56,837 nucleotides of DNA from an uncultured Bacteroidales bacterium (GTDB taxonomy: Bacteria > Bacteroidota > Bacteroidia > Bacteroidales > Paludibacteraceae), in the NCBI GenBank assembly GCA_947164985.1, contig CAMUYI010000010.1, positions 1 to 56,837 on the forward strand, written 5' to 3'. The notes under the pieces were generated by a model. It ran no database searches. It worked only from the letters and a program-made list of their open reading frames with translations, and was not told the origin of the DNA. Below, piece by piece: positions 1 through 9,095 of the stretch; positions within the stretch are counted from its first letter, which is position 1, and each line of letters opens with the position of its first letter. The position numbers and the translations under genes were made by a program.

Positions 1-2
1 TC

Positions 3-3000
3 AACCGAATGCACTATACGAAGCAGGAGTGGCTCAAGACGCCGGACGAGATGGCGGCTATCTTCGCCGATATCCCGGAGGCACTGGAGAACACGCAGGA
101 GATCGTCGATAAGGTAGAGATATACGATATCGACCATGGCGCCATCATGCCTAAGTTCGACATTCCTGCGAGTTTCGGTAAGGAAGAAGACTACCCGGAC
201 CGCTTGGCGTTCGAGTCGGCGTACTTGCGTTACCTGACCATGGAAGGCGCGAAAGTAAGGTACGGCGAAGAGCGTTTGGCAAACGACGAAGAGTTGAAAG
301 AGCGTATTGAGTTCGAACTTAACACCATCATCAAGATGGGTTTCCCGGGTTACTTCCTCATCGTCATGGATTTCATCCGTGCGGCGCGCGAAGAGCTGGA
401 CGTGTCGGTTGGACCTGGTCGTGGTAGCGCAGCCGGATCGGTAGTAGCCTACTGTCTGAAGATCACCGATCTGGACCCGCTGGAGTATGATCTCCTGTTC
501 GAGCGTTTCCTCAATCCGGATCGTATATCGCTACCCGATATCGATACCGATTTCGAAGATTGCGGTCGAGGAAAAGTGCTGGACTACGTGAGTAGGAAGT
601 ACGGCGAGACGCATGTGGCACATATCGTGACCTACGGTAAGATGGCTACCAAATCCGCTTTGGCAGATGTCGGCCGTGTGCAGCAGATACCCTTACCGCG
701 GGTGAACGAACTCAAAGGGCTCATCCCTGACCGTGAGTTCCCGGACTCGGTGATGGATAAGTTACCCAAAGGCACGACCAAAAAACCGAAAGTGAACCTG
801 CGTAACTGCTACGAGTATATCGATGAGTTATCCCATGAGTACCATTTCGGCGACCCCAACACGCGTTCGATGTTGGAGTACGCGGCACGACTCGAAGGAA
901 CGATCCGGCAAGTAGGCGTACATGCCTGCGGCGTGATCATCGGTGCAGACGATCTGACGAACTTCGCGCCCCTCTCGTCCGTCGAAGATAAGAACAGTAA
1001 GAAGCGCGTACTCGTTACCGAATACGACGGACATGTGGTAGAGAGTGTAGGGCTGATCAAGATGGACTTCCTTGGCCTCATTACCCTCACCATCATCAAA
1101 GAATGTCTACGGAACATCAAAAAAGCACGCGGCATCGATATCGACATCGATCATATACCTATTGACGATGAGTTGACTTACAAACTCTTCCAGGAAGGCC
1201 GGACAGTGGCTGTGTTCCAGTTCGAGTCCGCCGGTATGCAGAAATACCTGCGCGAACTGAAGCCTACCGTCATCGGAGACCTCATCGCCATGAACGCCCT
1301 CTACCGACCCGGACCAATGGATTATATCCCGAAGTTCATTAAGCGTAAGCAGGGCCTCGAACCCGTGACCTACGATATCCCGGTGATGGAGAAATACCTC
1401 AAGGACACCTACGGCGTAACGGTCTATCAAGAGCAGGTCATGCTCCTCAGCCGTCTGCTGGCTAACTTCACCCGCGGCGAGAGTGACAAGCTCCGTAAGG
1501 CGATGGGTAAGAAACAGATGGCGGTGCTGGCGAGCCTCAAGGACAAGTTCATGGAAGGCGGTAAATCCAACGGTCATGACCCCAACACCTTGGATAAGAT
1601 CTGGAAAGACTGGGAGAAATTTGCTTCCTACGCCTTCAATAAATCGCACGCGGCATGCTACTCCTGGGTGGCTTACCAGACGGGCTATCTCAAGGCCCAC
1701 TATCCGGCGGAGTTCATGGCGGCGAACCTTACCGTCCATAAAGATGATATCAAAGAAGTAACGAAGTTGATGGACGAATGCAAAGCCTTGGGTCTCAGCG
1801 TGTTAGAACCCGATGTGAATGAATCCGAGCTGAACTTCATCGTGAACCAGGACGGCGCTATCCGCTTTGGTCTGGGTGGCATCAAGGGTGTAGGTGAAGG
1901 TGCTGCTGAAGCCATCATCTCCGAACGGGAGAAGAACGGGAAATACAAAGGGATCTTCGATTTCCTGGAGCGCGTCAACCTGCAATCCTGCAACCGTAAG
2001 ACGATCGAGAACCTCGCCCAAGCCGGCGCTTTCGAGTGCTTCGACGACATCTACCGTGAGCAATTCTTCGGTATCGACGATGAAGGCAAGTCGGGACTCG
2101 ACCTGCTGATGAACTACGGCAATAAATGGCAAGCGGACAAACAGGACAACGCTTTCTCGCTCTTCGATGACCTGGAGACAGCAATAGAAGTGCGTCATCC
2201 CGACCTGCCGCAGGTACCCCGTTGGAACACGATCGAACGCCTCAACAAAGAGAAAGACCTTATCGGTATCTACCTCTCCGCTCATCCTTTGGATGAATAC
2301 GAATACGAGGTGCGCGAACTATGCAACCTGACCGCCCAAGAGCTGACGCTCTTTGACGGTTGGCGGGAAGCGGGTGCACGAGCCGAAGCGGAGAAACGTA
2401 TCCGTGCCGAGATAGCAGAGATGGCGCCTACTACCCAGGCTACAGAAGAGGAAGCCTTGGACTATGATAGTACAGAGACAGGCGAAGATGAGGTGCCGGC
2501 GGTAGTGGAACAGAAACCTGCGGTGGTAGCAGAACCGACGGAAGAACGGCCTATCCTACCCTCGGAGTTCATCGCCAAGCATAAGAACCAAGCCTGCCTC
2601 TTCGGCGGCATCGTCATCGAGGCCGAACAGTTGATCAGTAAGAAAGGTAATCCGTACGGACGTTACACCATCGAGGACTATACCGGCAGTTACCGCATCG
2701 CCCTCTTCGGCAATGCGTATTCGCAGTTCGGGCATCTGATGCTCAAGGACCTGTACGTACTCGTCACGGGTGTTGTGCAGCAGAAAGGTGCCGGACAGAA
2801 ATGGTTTAAGGAAGGCAAAGATGAGGAAGCGGAGTTTGAGTTCGTGGTACAGAAAGTGGAGATGCTCAATAAGGTGCAGGACGAACGTACGGAGGGTGTT
2901 AACATCCGGCTGTACCTGCCTAACCTCACCAAAGAGATAGCGGACGAACTGACGGAACAGGTGACGGCCAAAGCCAATAAGGGGAACGGACGGCTGCATA

Positions 3001-3146
3001 TAACCGTCTATAACCCCATTAACCGCCAACTCGTCACACTTACCAGCAGGAGTCATGCCGTGCGTGTCACGCCGTCCCTCTACCGCTGGCTCAACCGCCG
3101 CCGGCAAGATGGCGTACTGGATTTCAAGGTGGTTGAGAGAAATTAA
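3..3146 (+). CDS. dnaE: DNA polymerase III alpha subunit, 5' end outside window
   Basis: This is the catalytic subunit of the replicative DNA polymerase. The frame is open back to the first bases, so the start and the N-terminal PHP domain lie outside the window. Visible landmarks are GPGRGSAAGS near residue 135 of the visible part and PDIDTDFED, which holds the catalytic aspartates, near 175. The palm/fingers and helix-hairpin-helix regions follow. An OB-fold region (ACLFGGIVIEAEQLISKKGN) lies about 120 residues before the region preceding the C-terminus. An acidic linker of about 80 residues rich in E, A and T (around 790-860) separates the polymerase core from the OB-fold. The gene ends just upstream of folC, so dnaE-folC-prmA probably form one transcript. 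Identification is secure; only the missing 5' part is uncertain. Confidence 0.97.
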   Translation, partial: NRMHYTKQEWLKTPDEMAAIFADIPEALENTQEIVDKVEIYDIDHGAIMPKFDIPASFGKEEDYPDRLAFESAYLRYLTMEGAKVRYGEERLANDEELKERIEFELNTIIKMGFPGYFLIVMDFIRAAREELDVSVGPGRGSAAGSVVAYCLKITDLDPLEYDLLFERFLNPDRISLPDIDTDFEDCGRGKVLDYVSRKYGETHVAHIVTYGKMATKSALADVGRVQQIPLPRVNELKGLIPDREFPDSVMDKLPKGTTKKPKVNLRNCYEYIDELSHEYHFGDPNTRSMLEYAARLEGTIRQVGVHACGVIIGADDLTNFAPLSSVEDKNSKKRVLVTEYDGHVVESVGLIKMDFLGLITLTIIKECLRNIKKARGIDIDIDHIPIDDELTYKLFQEGRTVAVFQFESAGMQKYLRELKPTVIGDLIAMNALYRPGPMDYIPKFIKRKQGLEPVTYDIPVMEKYLKDTYGVTVYQEQVMLLSRLLANFTRGESDKLRKAMGKKQMAVLASLKDKFMEGGKSNGHDPNTLDKIWKDWEKFASYAFNKSHAACYSWVAYQTGYLKAHYPAEFMAANLTVHKDDIKEVTKLMDECKALGLSVLEPDVNESELNFIVNQDGAIRFGLGGIKGVGEGAAEAIISEREKNGKYKGIFDFLERVNLQSCNRKTIENLAQAGAFECFDDIYREQFFGIDDEGKSGLDLLMNYGNKWQADKQDNAFSLFDDLETAIEVRHPDLPQVPRWNTIERLNKEKDLIGIYLSAHPLDEYEYEVRELCNLTAQELTLFDGWREAGARAEAEKRIRAEIAEMAPTTQATEEEALDYDSTETGEDEVPAVVEQKPAVVAEPTEERPILPSEFIAKHKNQACLFGGIVIEAEQLISKKGNPYGRYTIEDYTGSYRIALFGNAYSQFGHLMLKDLYVLVTGVVQQKGAGQKWFKEGKDEEAEFEFVVQKVEMLNKVQDERTEGVNIRLYLPNLTKEIADELTEQVTAKANKGNGRLHITVYNPINRQLVTLTSRSHAVRVTPSLYRWLNRRRQDGVLDFKVVERN

Positions 3147-3158
3147 AAATTAAAAATT

Positions 3159-4409
3159 ACGAATTATAGCGAAGCAATAGAATATCTTTATTCCTCACGT
3201 CCGCCTTTTCATCAGGTGGGCGCGGAGGCCTATAAACCCGGGTTGGAGAATACGCTCCGACTCATGGCGCAGGTAGGTAACCCCCATCTGCACCTCAAAG
3301 CGATCCATGTGGCAGGCACCAACGGCAAGGGTTCGACCTCCCATCTCATCGCCGCAGCCTTACAAGCGGCGGGATATAAAGTGGGGTTGTTCACTTCGCC
3401 GCATCTGGTGTCCCTTACCGAACGGATCCGTATCAACGGTCAACCCATCCCGGAAGCCGAAGTGGCCGATTTCATCGAACAAAATCGGGCATTCTTGGAT
3501 GAACTCCAACCCTCTTTCTTTGAGACCATGACCGCGATGGGATTCGCGTATTTCGTAAAAGAGCAAGTAGATATCGCGGTGGTAGAAGTGGGACTTGGCG
3601 GACGACTGGACAGTACGAACGTACTCACACCTATCCTATCCGTCATCACCAATATAGGGCTCGATCACACGGAGTTTCTCGGCAACACGCTGGCTAAGAT
3701 TGCGAAAGAGAAAGCCGGTATCATCAAACCCGGTGTACCGGTGGTCATCGGTGAGAGTCATCCGCAGACGATGAATGTGTTTCTCGCCAAAGCGCAAGAG
3801 TGCGGTTCAGAGATCTATTTCGCCGACCAGTGTGAGTACCTGCGCCGAACACGCCTGCAGGTAGCACCCGAGTGTGAGCTCAAAGGGATCTATCAGGAGC
3901 ATAATTTGCAAACGGCGTTCGTTGCCCTGCGGGCATTGTCCAATATCCAATGTCCAATATCCAATAAATCCATTTCATATGGATTTGCTCACGTCTGTTC
4001 GATGACGGGTCTGAGAGGGCGATGGGAGACGGTATGCGAGAAGCCCTTGACCATATGCGATACGGGTCATAACAGCCACGGGCTGCAGTATGTGGCGCGG
4101 CAACTTAAGGAACTACCGAACCCGCAGGTTTGGATCGTCTTCGGTATGGTGAACGACAAAGACACCGACATCGTGATGCGTTTACTGCCGCAGGGCGAAC
4201 GCTATCATTATATATTCACGCGCCCGAATACGCAACGCGCACGCAGCGCGCAAGAGATGTTAGATATGTGGGGCAAAGAAGGCATCGCCATCGAAGATCC
4301 CGAAGCGGCACTCACGTACGCACAGACACACGCTACCGAAGAGGACGCTATTTTTATCGGGGGTAGTAATTATTTAGTAGGTTATGCGCTATCACGTTTT
4401 ACACATTGA
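3159..4409 (+). CDS. folC: Bifunctional folylpolyglutamate/dihydrofolate synthase
   Basis: A Mur-ligase-family ATP enzyme that makes dihydrofolate from dihydropteroate and adds glutamates to folates. It has the P-loop GTNGKGST, the DHTEFLG segment and a C-terminal domain ending at GGSNYLVG. The usual family N-terminus (NYSEAIEYLYS) is encoded from 3162 on, but no ATG, GTG or TTG precedes it at the right place. The codon where ATG is expected is ACG at 3159, with ATT just before it at 3156. The first conventional start is GTG at 3216, which would remove 19 conserved residues. I therefore place the start at 3159, tentatively. A short repeat-derived insert (around 3938-3968, the pattern ccaatatccaat repeated) lies in the C-terminal half. 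It overlaps prmA by 26 bp. Confidence 0.9.
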   Translation, partial: TNYSEAIEYLYSSRPPFHQVGAEAYKPGLENTLRLMAQVGNPHLHLKAIHVAGTNGKGSTSHLIAAALQAAGYKVGLFTSPHLVSLTERIRINGQPIPEAEVADFIEQNRAFLDELQPSFFETMTAMGFAYFVKEQVDIAVVEVGLGGRLDSTNVLTPILSVITNIGLDHTEFLGNTLAKIAKEKAGIIKPGVPVVIGESHPQTMNVFLAKAQECGSEIYFADQCEYLRRTRLQVAPECELKGIYQEHNLQTAFVALRALSNIQCPISNKSISYGFAHVCSMTGLRGRWETVCEKPLTICDTGHNSHGLQYVARQLKELPNPQVWIVFGMVNDKDTDIVMRLLPQGERYHYIFTRPNTQRARSAQEMLDMWGKEGIAIEDPEAALTYAQTHATEEDAIFIGGSNYLVGYALSRFTH

Positions 4410-5157
4410 GACCACTTTTGCCGAAACATGGCAAGCGGATATCTTCGCCCAGCAGATCAGCGAGTTAGGAGTTGACACCATCGACGGAGAGGATTATTAT
4501 ATTCAGAGCGAAGTATGGGAACAAAATGCCGATGAAATCGAAGCTTTTTGTACTTCGACAGAGGGCGTAAGATTGAAGAGCGTTGAGGCTTGTCCCGATG
4601 AGAACTGGAATGCCACCTGGGAGGCAGAACATCCGATGCAGGAGTTGCCCTTAGGCATCAAGATCATCCCGCATTGTGCCTTTGGCGCCGGTCACCACGA
4701 GACCACTTCGATGATGATTGACAACTTACTTGTTGCGGATTTATCGAACAAAAACGTACTGGACCACGGTACCGGTACCGGTGTGTTGGCGATCTTTGCC
4801 AAACATCTCGGTGCGGCACAGGTCATCGCCGTCGATATCGATGAAAAAAGCGTAGAGAACGCCAAAGAGAATGCGGCGCTCAATAACGAAGAGATTGATG
4901 TGCGTTTAGGAGATAGCGTGCCGGAAGGAAAATACGATATCATTCTCGCGAATATTCATCGTAATGTGCTTTTAGCCAATATGAGCGCATATGCGGGTTC
5001 ACTCCAAGCAGGTGGCGAATTATGGCTCAGTGGATTTTACGAGACGGATGTACCTATTCTGAAGGAAGCCGCCGAGAAAGAAGGTCTAACCCTTACTCAA
5101 GTCCTTGCGAACGGCGAATGGCGGATGATGAAATGTCATAAAGAGGTGCATTCTTGA
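4384..5157 (+). CDS. prmA: Ribosomal protein L11 methyltransferase
   Basis: A SAM-dependent methyltransferase that trimethylates ribosomal protein L11 in the cytoplasm. The sequence shows the PrmA-type substrate domain followed by the SAM site LDHGTGTGVLAIFA, an acidic AVDIDEKS strand, and NIHRNVLL in place of the usual NI.aN.L motif. The length of 257 residues is slightly short for the family but normal in this phylum. The start lies inside the end of folC, which indicates translational coupling. The last 65 bp are antisense to the end of nadD, so both genes use the same DNA for conserved C-terminal segments. Confidence 0.93.
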   Translation: MRYHVLHIETTFAETWQADIFAQQISELGVDTIDGEDYYIQSEVWEQNADEIEAFCTSTEGVRLKSVEACPDENWNATWEAEHPMQELPLGIKIIPHCAFGAGHHETTSMMIDNLLVADLSNKNVLDHGTGTGVLAIFAKHLGAAQVIAVDIDEKSVENAKENAALNNEEIDVRLGDSVPEGKYDIILANIHRNVLLANMSAYAGSLQAGGELWLSGFYETDVPILKEAAEKEGLTLTQVLANGEWRMMKCHKEVHS

Positions 5158-5641
5158 GGAATCGCACCTCTTTGACCGGCTTCGCCTGAAAGACCGTTTC
5201 ACTGAAAGACCGCTCCGCTGTAAGACCGGCTTCGCCTGTAAGATTCCTCGGATAGACAAAGATCCGGAAGTTTTCTAATATATACTCCCACTCTCTCCAT
5301 TGATCGAAGATCGCGATATTATCTTCGCCTATGATGAGGGTGAACTCGTGTTCAGGATACGCGCGCTGCAGTTCGCGTAAGGTATTGGCGGAGTAGGACG
5401 GACGGGGTAAGGAGAACTCAAAATCGGATGCTACTAAACCAGGTATATCCTTGATGGCTTCCCGTACGCCTTCCAAGCGTTGTTGTTCGGGCGCAAGAAT
5501 CTTCGCCGATTTCAACGGGTTATTAGGGCTCACCAATAACCACAATTCATCCAAATCGGTGTTTTCAATCACCCATTTGGCTAAACCCACATGCCCGAAA
5601 TGCACGGGATTAAAACTACCGCCGTAAATTCCAATTTTCAT
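5093..5641 (-). CDS. nadD: Nicotinate-nucleotide adenylyltransferase, shortened C-terminus
   Basis: Joins nicotinate mononucleotide and ATP to give deamido-NAD in NAD synthesis. The start at 5641 gives the proper N-terminus MKIGIYGGSFNPVHFGH with the nucleotidyltransferase HxGH-type motif. An upstream extension inside gmk is not conserved. The SSSAIR motif is present near the end, but the protein stops seven residues later. Homologues normally continue for about 30 residues (a helical tail). Between VYPRN and the ISSS motif there is an insert rich in T, E, S and K, encoded by repeats of gaccggcttcgcctg (two copies between 5174 and 5236). The gene overlaps gmk by 26 bp at its start and prmA by 65 bp at its end. 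It may be functional but is structurally unusual. Confidence 0.88.
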   Translation of the reverse strand: MKIGIYGGSFNPVHFGHVGLAKWVIENTDLDELWLLVSPNNPLKSAKILAPEQQRLEGVREAIKDIPGLVASDFEFSLPRPSYSANTLRELQRAYPEHEFTLIIGEDNIAIFDQWREWEYILENFRIFVYPRNLTGEAGLTAERSFSETVFQAKPVKEVRFLKNAPLYDISSSAIRRSQGLE

Positions 5642-6182
5642 CGATGATAGCGTCGAGTTGTTCAAACGCGTGCTCCAGGTCATCGTTGATCACCACGCGG
5701 TCAAAATAGGGTTTGTAGGATAATTCCTCTTCGGCCTTCGCGAGTCGTTTCTCGATCATCTCCGGACTTGTGTCACCGCGTCCTTCGAGTCGACGACGCA
5801 GTTCTTCGATGGACGGCGGACAGATGAAGATAGAGGTCGCTTTGTCCCCTAAGATCCGTTTGAGGTTAATACCACCCTTCACATCGACATCAAAAAGTAC
5901 TTGCCGTCCTGCCGCTTCGATTCGGTCGATCTCCGCCTTTAGCGTACCGTAATACAGGCCTTCATACACCTGTTCATACTCGATGAAATCGTCGTTTTCT
6001 ATGCGTTTCTGAAACTCCTCCACCGAGATGAAATAGTACTCCTTACCATGCACTTCCTGTCCACGCGGAGGGCGTGTCGTACACGATACCGACAGTTCAA
6101 ACAGATCCGGATGCATGGTCAGTAGATGCTTCACCATGGTTGATTTACCGCTACCCGAAGGCGCACAGAATATATAAATCAT
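5616..6182 (-). CDS. gmk: Guanylate kinase
   Basis: Phosphorylates GMP to GDP with ATP, a cytoplasmic step in guanine nucleotide synthesis. The P-loop APSGSGKST begins at residue 8. The GMP-binding region SCTTRPPRGQEVHGKEYYF and the LID/hinge segments follow. The length of 188 residues matches the family. It sits in the order mnmE-yicC-gmk-nadD, a common Bacteroidales arrangement, and overlaps nadD by 26 bp. The 27 bp gap to yicC is filled by an AT-rich direct repeat (aattttt units) of the type also found just before folC. Confidence 0.96.
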   Translation of the reverse strand: MIYIFCAPSGSGKSTMVKHLLTMHPDLFELSVSCTTRPPRGQEVHGKEYYFISVEEFQKRIENDDFIEYEQVYEGLYYGTLKAEIDRIEAAGRQVLFDVDVKGGINLKRILGDKATSIFICPPSIEELRRRLEGRGDTSPEMIEKRLAKAEEELSYKPYFDRVVINDDLEHAFEQLDAIIDENWNLRR

Positions 6183-6209
6183 TTTTAATTCTTAATTTTT
6201 AATTTTTAA

Positions 6210-7106
6210 TTAGAGTACATTAAGGACCTGTTCCTTAATTTGCTCCAGGATATCTTTCATCTTGACCACAAGAATCTGCATCTCGCTTTGGTTCGATTTG
6301 GAGCCGAGTGTGTTGATCTCACGACCCATCTCTTGGGCAATGAAACCGAGTTTCTTACCGACTCCCGTAACCGGTAACCCCTCACCCATAACCTCTCTAA
6401 AGTACTTAATATGGTTCGTGAGGCGCACTTTCTCTTCGGTGATATCGAGTTTCTCGAGGTAATAAATCATCTCCTGTTCGAGTCGGTTGCGGTCGATCTG
6501 CGCCTGAGTCTCAGCACTTAACTGTGCAAGGCTGGCTTCTAAGCGTTCTTTGATCTTCGCTACCCTGCCCTTCTCAAAAGGTTCTACCTGTGCCAGCAGA
6601 TCGGCTATTCCGTCCAGTTTCTCGTTGAACATAGCCTGCAGCGCCGCACCTTCTTGGGTACGGAAAGCGATAAAACCGTCGATCGCTTCATTGAGTAGCG
6701 CCTGAACCGTCTTCCATTCATCTTCTGTCAAGTCCGAACAATCTTCCTGCTGTTTAAGCACATCGGGAAAACGCAGGATAGCCGCCATCACTTCTGCCGG
6801 TACTTCACCAAACTGCTCCTTGTACTGCGCCGCATACGCATGCACAGCTGCCCAGTTAATCGGGGTTACATCATTGAGAGACGAAGTCTCGCTCATTCCA
6901 TCATTCATCAATAATAAGTCCACTTTTCCTCGCTCCAAACGTTGGGTAACGATGGTACGCAGGTCGAGTTCATGGGCCCTTACGATCGGAGCCAGACGCA
7001 CACTCAAGTCCATCGATTTGGAGTTCAACGAACGAATTTCGCACACGAGTTTTTTTCCTCTCAAAGTTGTTTCGGCTTTCCCATAGCCGGTCATTGATAA
7101 AATCAT
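6210..7106 (-). CDS. yicC: YicC family endoribonuclease-like protein
   Basis: YicC proteins are linked to RNA decay, and the E. coli member is reported as an endoribonuclease. The N-terminus [12 protein letters not shown] is the family signature. The C-terminal DUF1732 region contains [21 protein letters not shown], also highly conserved. The length of 298 residues is typical. The start overlaps the mnmE stop by 4 bp (ATGA), so the two are translationally coupled. Confidence 0.94.
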   Translation of the reverse strand: MILSMTGYGKAETTLRGKKLVCEIRSLNSKSMDLSVRLAPIVRAHELDLRTIVTQRLERGKVDLLLMNDGMSETSSLNDVTPINWAAVHAYAAQYKEQFGEVPAEVMAAILRFPDVLKQQEDCSDLTEDEWKTVQALLNEAIDGFIAFRTQEGAALQAMFNEKLDGIADLLAQVEPFEKGRVAKIKERLEASLAQLSAETQAQIDRNRLEQEMIYYLEKLDITEEKVRLTNHIKYFREVMGEGLPVTGVGKKLGFIAQEMGREINTLGSKSNQSEMQILVVKMKDILEQIKEQVLNVL

Positions 7107-8434
7107 TTCCCTATACAGAATTTACTGAATATATTCGCTAATACTTCGGCATTCGTGATCTGTCCGGTCACTTCGCCGAGTGCATTCAAACAATCTTGCA
7201 GATCCATGGACAACAGTTCGCCGGAAAGACCATCTTTCAAACCCTGCTGCACACGGACGATGGCGTCATGTGCCCTGCTCACGGCCTCATAATGACGTGC
7301 GTTACTCAGCATCACCGCACTCGTCTGCATGGACGCCCTTGCGATCCGCACCAACTCCTGCTTCAGCGGTTCGATGTCATTATTCTTCGCGGAGATAAGA
7401 ATTCCTTCATTCGTTAATTCTTTCACTCCTTCACTCTTTAACAAGTCCGCTTTATTGAGCACTTTAATGATTATTCCCGAAAAATTAAAATCTTCAATCT
7501 TAAATCTTAAATCATCATTGTCGCGAACGTGAACAACGATTTGTGCACGTTCGATGGCTTTCCGGCTCCTTTCAATGCCCATATTCTCCAGCGTGTCATC
7601 CGTGTCACGCATGCCGGCGGTATCGATGAGGCGGAAGAGAATACCGTCGATGATCAGCGTATCTTCGATCGTATCCCGCGTCGTACCTTGTATGTCACTT
7701 ACGATAGCGCGTTGTTCGCCGAGGAGCGCATTGAGGAGCGTCGATTTGCCTACATTCGGTGCACCTACGATGGCTACAGGAATACCGTTTCGGATGGCAT
7801 TGCCGGTACGGAACGAATCCATCAAGGCCTGTAACTTATGCTCGATTTCAACGGATAAATTCGTTAACTCTGTGCGATCGGCGAACTCCAATTCCTCATG
7901 GTCGGCGAAGTCCAATTCGAGTTCGATCAACGAGGTGAAATGCAACAACCGCTCCCGCAAACCCGCCAACTCATTCGATACAGAACCCCGTAACTGACTG
8001 AGCGCCAAGTCTTTCTCCGCTTTACTCTGCGCGGCGATCAGATCGGCTACGGCTTCCGCTTGCGTTAGGTCCATCTTACCGTTTAAAAAAGCGCGGCGCG
8101 TAAACTCTCCGGGTTCAGCGGCCCGGCAACCTGCATCAATCAACCATTGCAACAAAGTCTGCTGGATATAGAGACTTCCGTGACAGGCTATCTCCACCGT
8201 CTCTTCACCCGTGAACGAGTGCGGCGCACGAAAAACAGAACATAAGACGTCATCGAGAACCTCTCCGTCACGCACGATCTGTCCGTACCGCACACTATTC
8301 GCTTTCGCTTCGCACAACGGACTACGTCCGACAAAGAGCGTGTCCACGATAGACAGGCTCCCTTCTCCGGAAACACGAATGACGGCTATTCCGCCCGTTC
8401 CGTACGCTGTTGATATGGCACAAATAGGCTCCAT
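7103..8434 (-). CDS. mnmE: tRNA-modifying GTPase MnmE (TrmE)
   Basis: With MnmG it installs the carboxymethylaminomethyl group on wobble U34 of some tRNAs. The start at 8434 gives [23 protein letters not shown], the folate-binding N-terminal domain. The open frame further upstream crosses the promoter and is not coding. The G domain shows [12 protein letters not shown] (G1), [13 protein letters not shown] and NKAD. The C-terminus ends FCIGK, the conserved C-x-GK motif. Two inserts made of simple repeats fall inside or beside the G4 region (about 7411-7445 and 7483-7514). It is the first gene of the leftward operon mnmE-yicC-gmk-nadD. Confidence 0.96.
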   Translation of the reverse strand: MEPICAISTAYGTGGIAVIRVSGEGSLSIVDTLFVGRSPLCEAKANSVRYGQIVRDGEVLDDVLCSVFRAPHSFTGEETVEIACHGSLYIQQTLLQWLIDAGCRAAEPGEFTRRAFLNGKMDLTQAEAVADLIAAQSKAEKDLALSQLRGSVSNELAGLRERLLHFTSLIELELDFADHEELEFADRTELTNLSVEIEHKLQALMDSFRTGNAIRNGIPVAIVGAPNVGKSTLLNALLGEQRAIVSDIQGTTRDTIEDTLIIDGILFRLIDTAGMRDTDDTLENMGIERSRKAIERAQIVVHVRDNDDLRFKIEDFNFSGIIIKVLNKADLLKSEGVKELTNEGILISAKNNDIEPLKQELVRIARASMQTSAVMLSNARHYEAVSRAHDAIVRVQQGLKDGLSGELLSMDLQDCLNALGEVTGQITNAEVLANIFSKFCIGK

Positions 8435-8446
8435 TGCAAAATCGGG

Positions 8447-8479
8447 TGCAAAGTTACGAAAAAAAAAGCATATATACAA
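8447..8479 (-). promoter_or_regulatory. Promoter of the mnmE operon
   Basis: Reading leftward, TTGTATATATGC (rev of 8468-8479) is followed at the usual spacing by TAACTTTGCA (rev of 8447-8456), with a T-tract as the spacer. It fits the Bacteroidetes sigma consensus. The leader to the ATG at 8434 would be about 10 nt. Confidence 0.8.
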
Positions 8480-8486
8480 GAAAAAA

Positions 8487-8520
8487 TTTGCATATCTAAA
8501 AAAAAAGCAGTACTTTTGCA
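8487..8520 (+). promoter_or_regulatory. Promoter of the rpiB-transporter operon
   Basis: TTTGCATATC at 8487 and TACTTTTGCA at 8511-8520 with 20 bp between TTG and TA, a near-perfect Bacteroidetes promoter. It is back to back with the mnmE promoter, their -33 elements only a few bases apart. Confidence 0.82.
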
Positions 8521-8597
8521 GCCGTTTTAAAGGAAAAAGCCGTTTTGAACGGTTTGCGAACATAAAATAGGTCAATAATTAAATAACAAATAATCCT

Positions 8598-9059
8598 ATG
8601 AAACCATTAAATGAACTTACCATTGCGTTGGCAAGTGACCACGCTGGTTTTGGCCTGAAAGCCATGATTCAACTCTATCTGGAGCGTGAAGGCGCGAAGG
8701 TGGTAGATTTCGGTTGTCACTCGATGGAGAACTGTGACTTCCCGGATTTTGCGCACCCGATGGCGACGGCCGTAGAGAAAGGGGAATGTGACTTAGGTAT
8801 CGGTTTTTGCTTCACCGGAAACGGTATGGCGATGGCCACGAATACGCACCCTCATGTACGCGCTACTATCTGTTGGGAGCCGCGTATGGCAGAGAACGCA
8901 CGCCGTTTCTTTGATGCGAACATCCTTTGCTTGCCGGCAGGCTATGTAGCTCCGGACAAGGCGCTGGAGATCATTCAGGCGTTTGTGACTACCGCTTATC
9001 AGGGCGGAGAGCGTTATGATCGCCGAATTCATCATTTAGCAAATCCTAATGTTTATTAA
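8598..9059 (+). CDS. rpiB: Ribose-5-phosphate isomerase B / LacAB-type sugar-phosphate isomerase
   Basis: Interconverts ribose 5-phosphate and ribulose 5-phosphate in the pentose phosphate pathway. The N-terminal IALASDHAGFGLK matches the family phosphate-binding region. GIGFCFTGNGMAMATN carries the cysteine that serves as catalytic base, and NARRFFDANILCLPA completes the fold. The length of 153 residues is normal. It is the first gene of a rightward operon whose other members are transporters. LacAB paralogues have the same fold, so a different sugar phosphate is possible. Confidence 0.9.
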   Translation: MKPLNELTIALASDHAGFGLKAMIQLYLEREGAKVVDFGCHSMENCDFPDFAHPMATAVEKGECDLGIGFCFTGNGMAMATNTHPHVRATICWEPRMAENARRFFDANILCLPAGYVAPDKALEIIQAFVTTAYQGGERYDRRIHHLANPNVY

Positions 9060-9091
9060 GGAGTGAAAGAGTGAAAGAATTAATGAATTAG
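9058..9091 (+). repeat. Short simple direct repeat between rpiB and the DASS gene
   Basis: The gap contains gagtgaaagagtgaaagaattaatgaatta, copies of a gagtgaaa(g/t) unit. The same motif in reverse (ttcactctttaattc) lies inside mnmE (around 7411-7445) and rluA (around 14383-14420). Confidence 0.6.
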
Positions 9092-9095
9092 AAAG

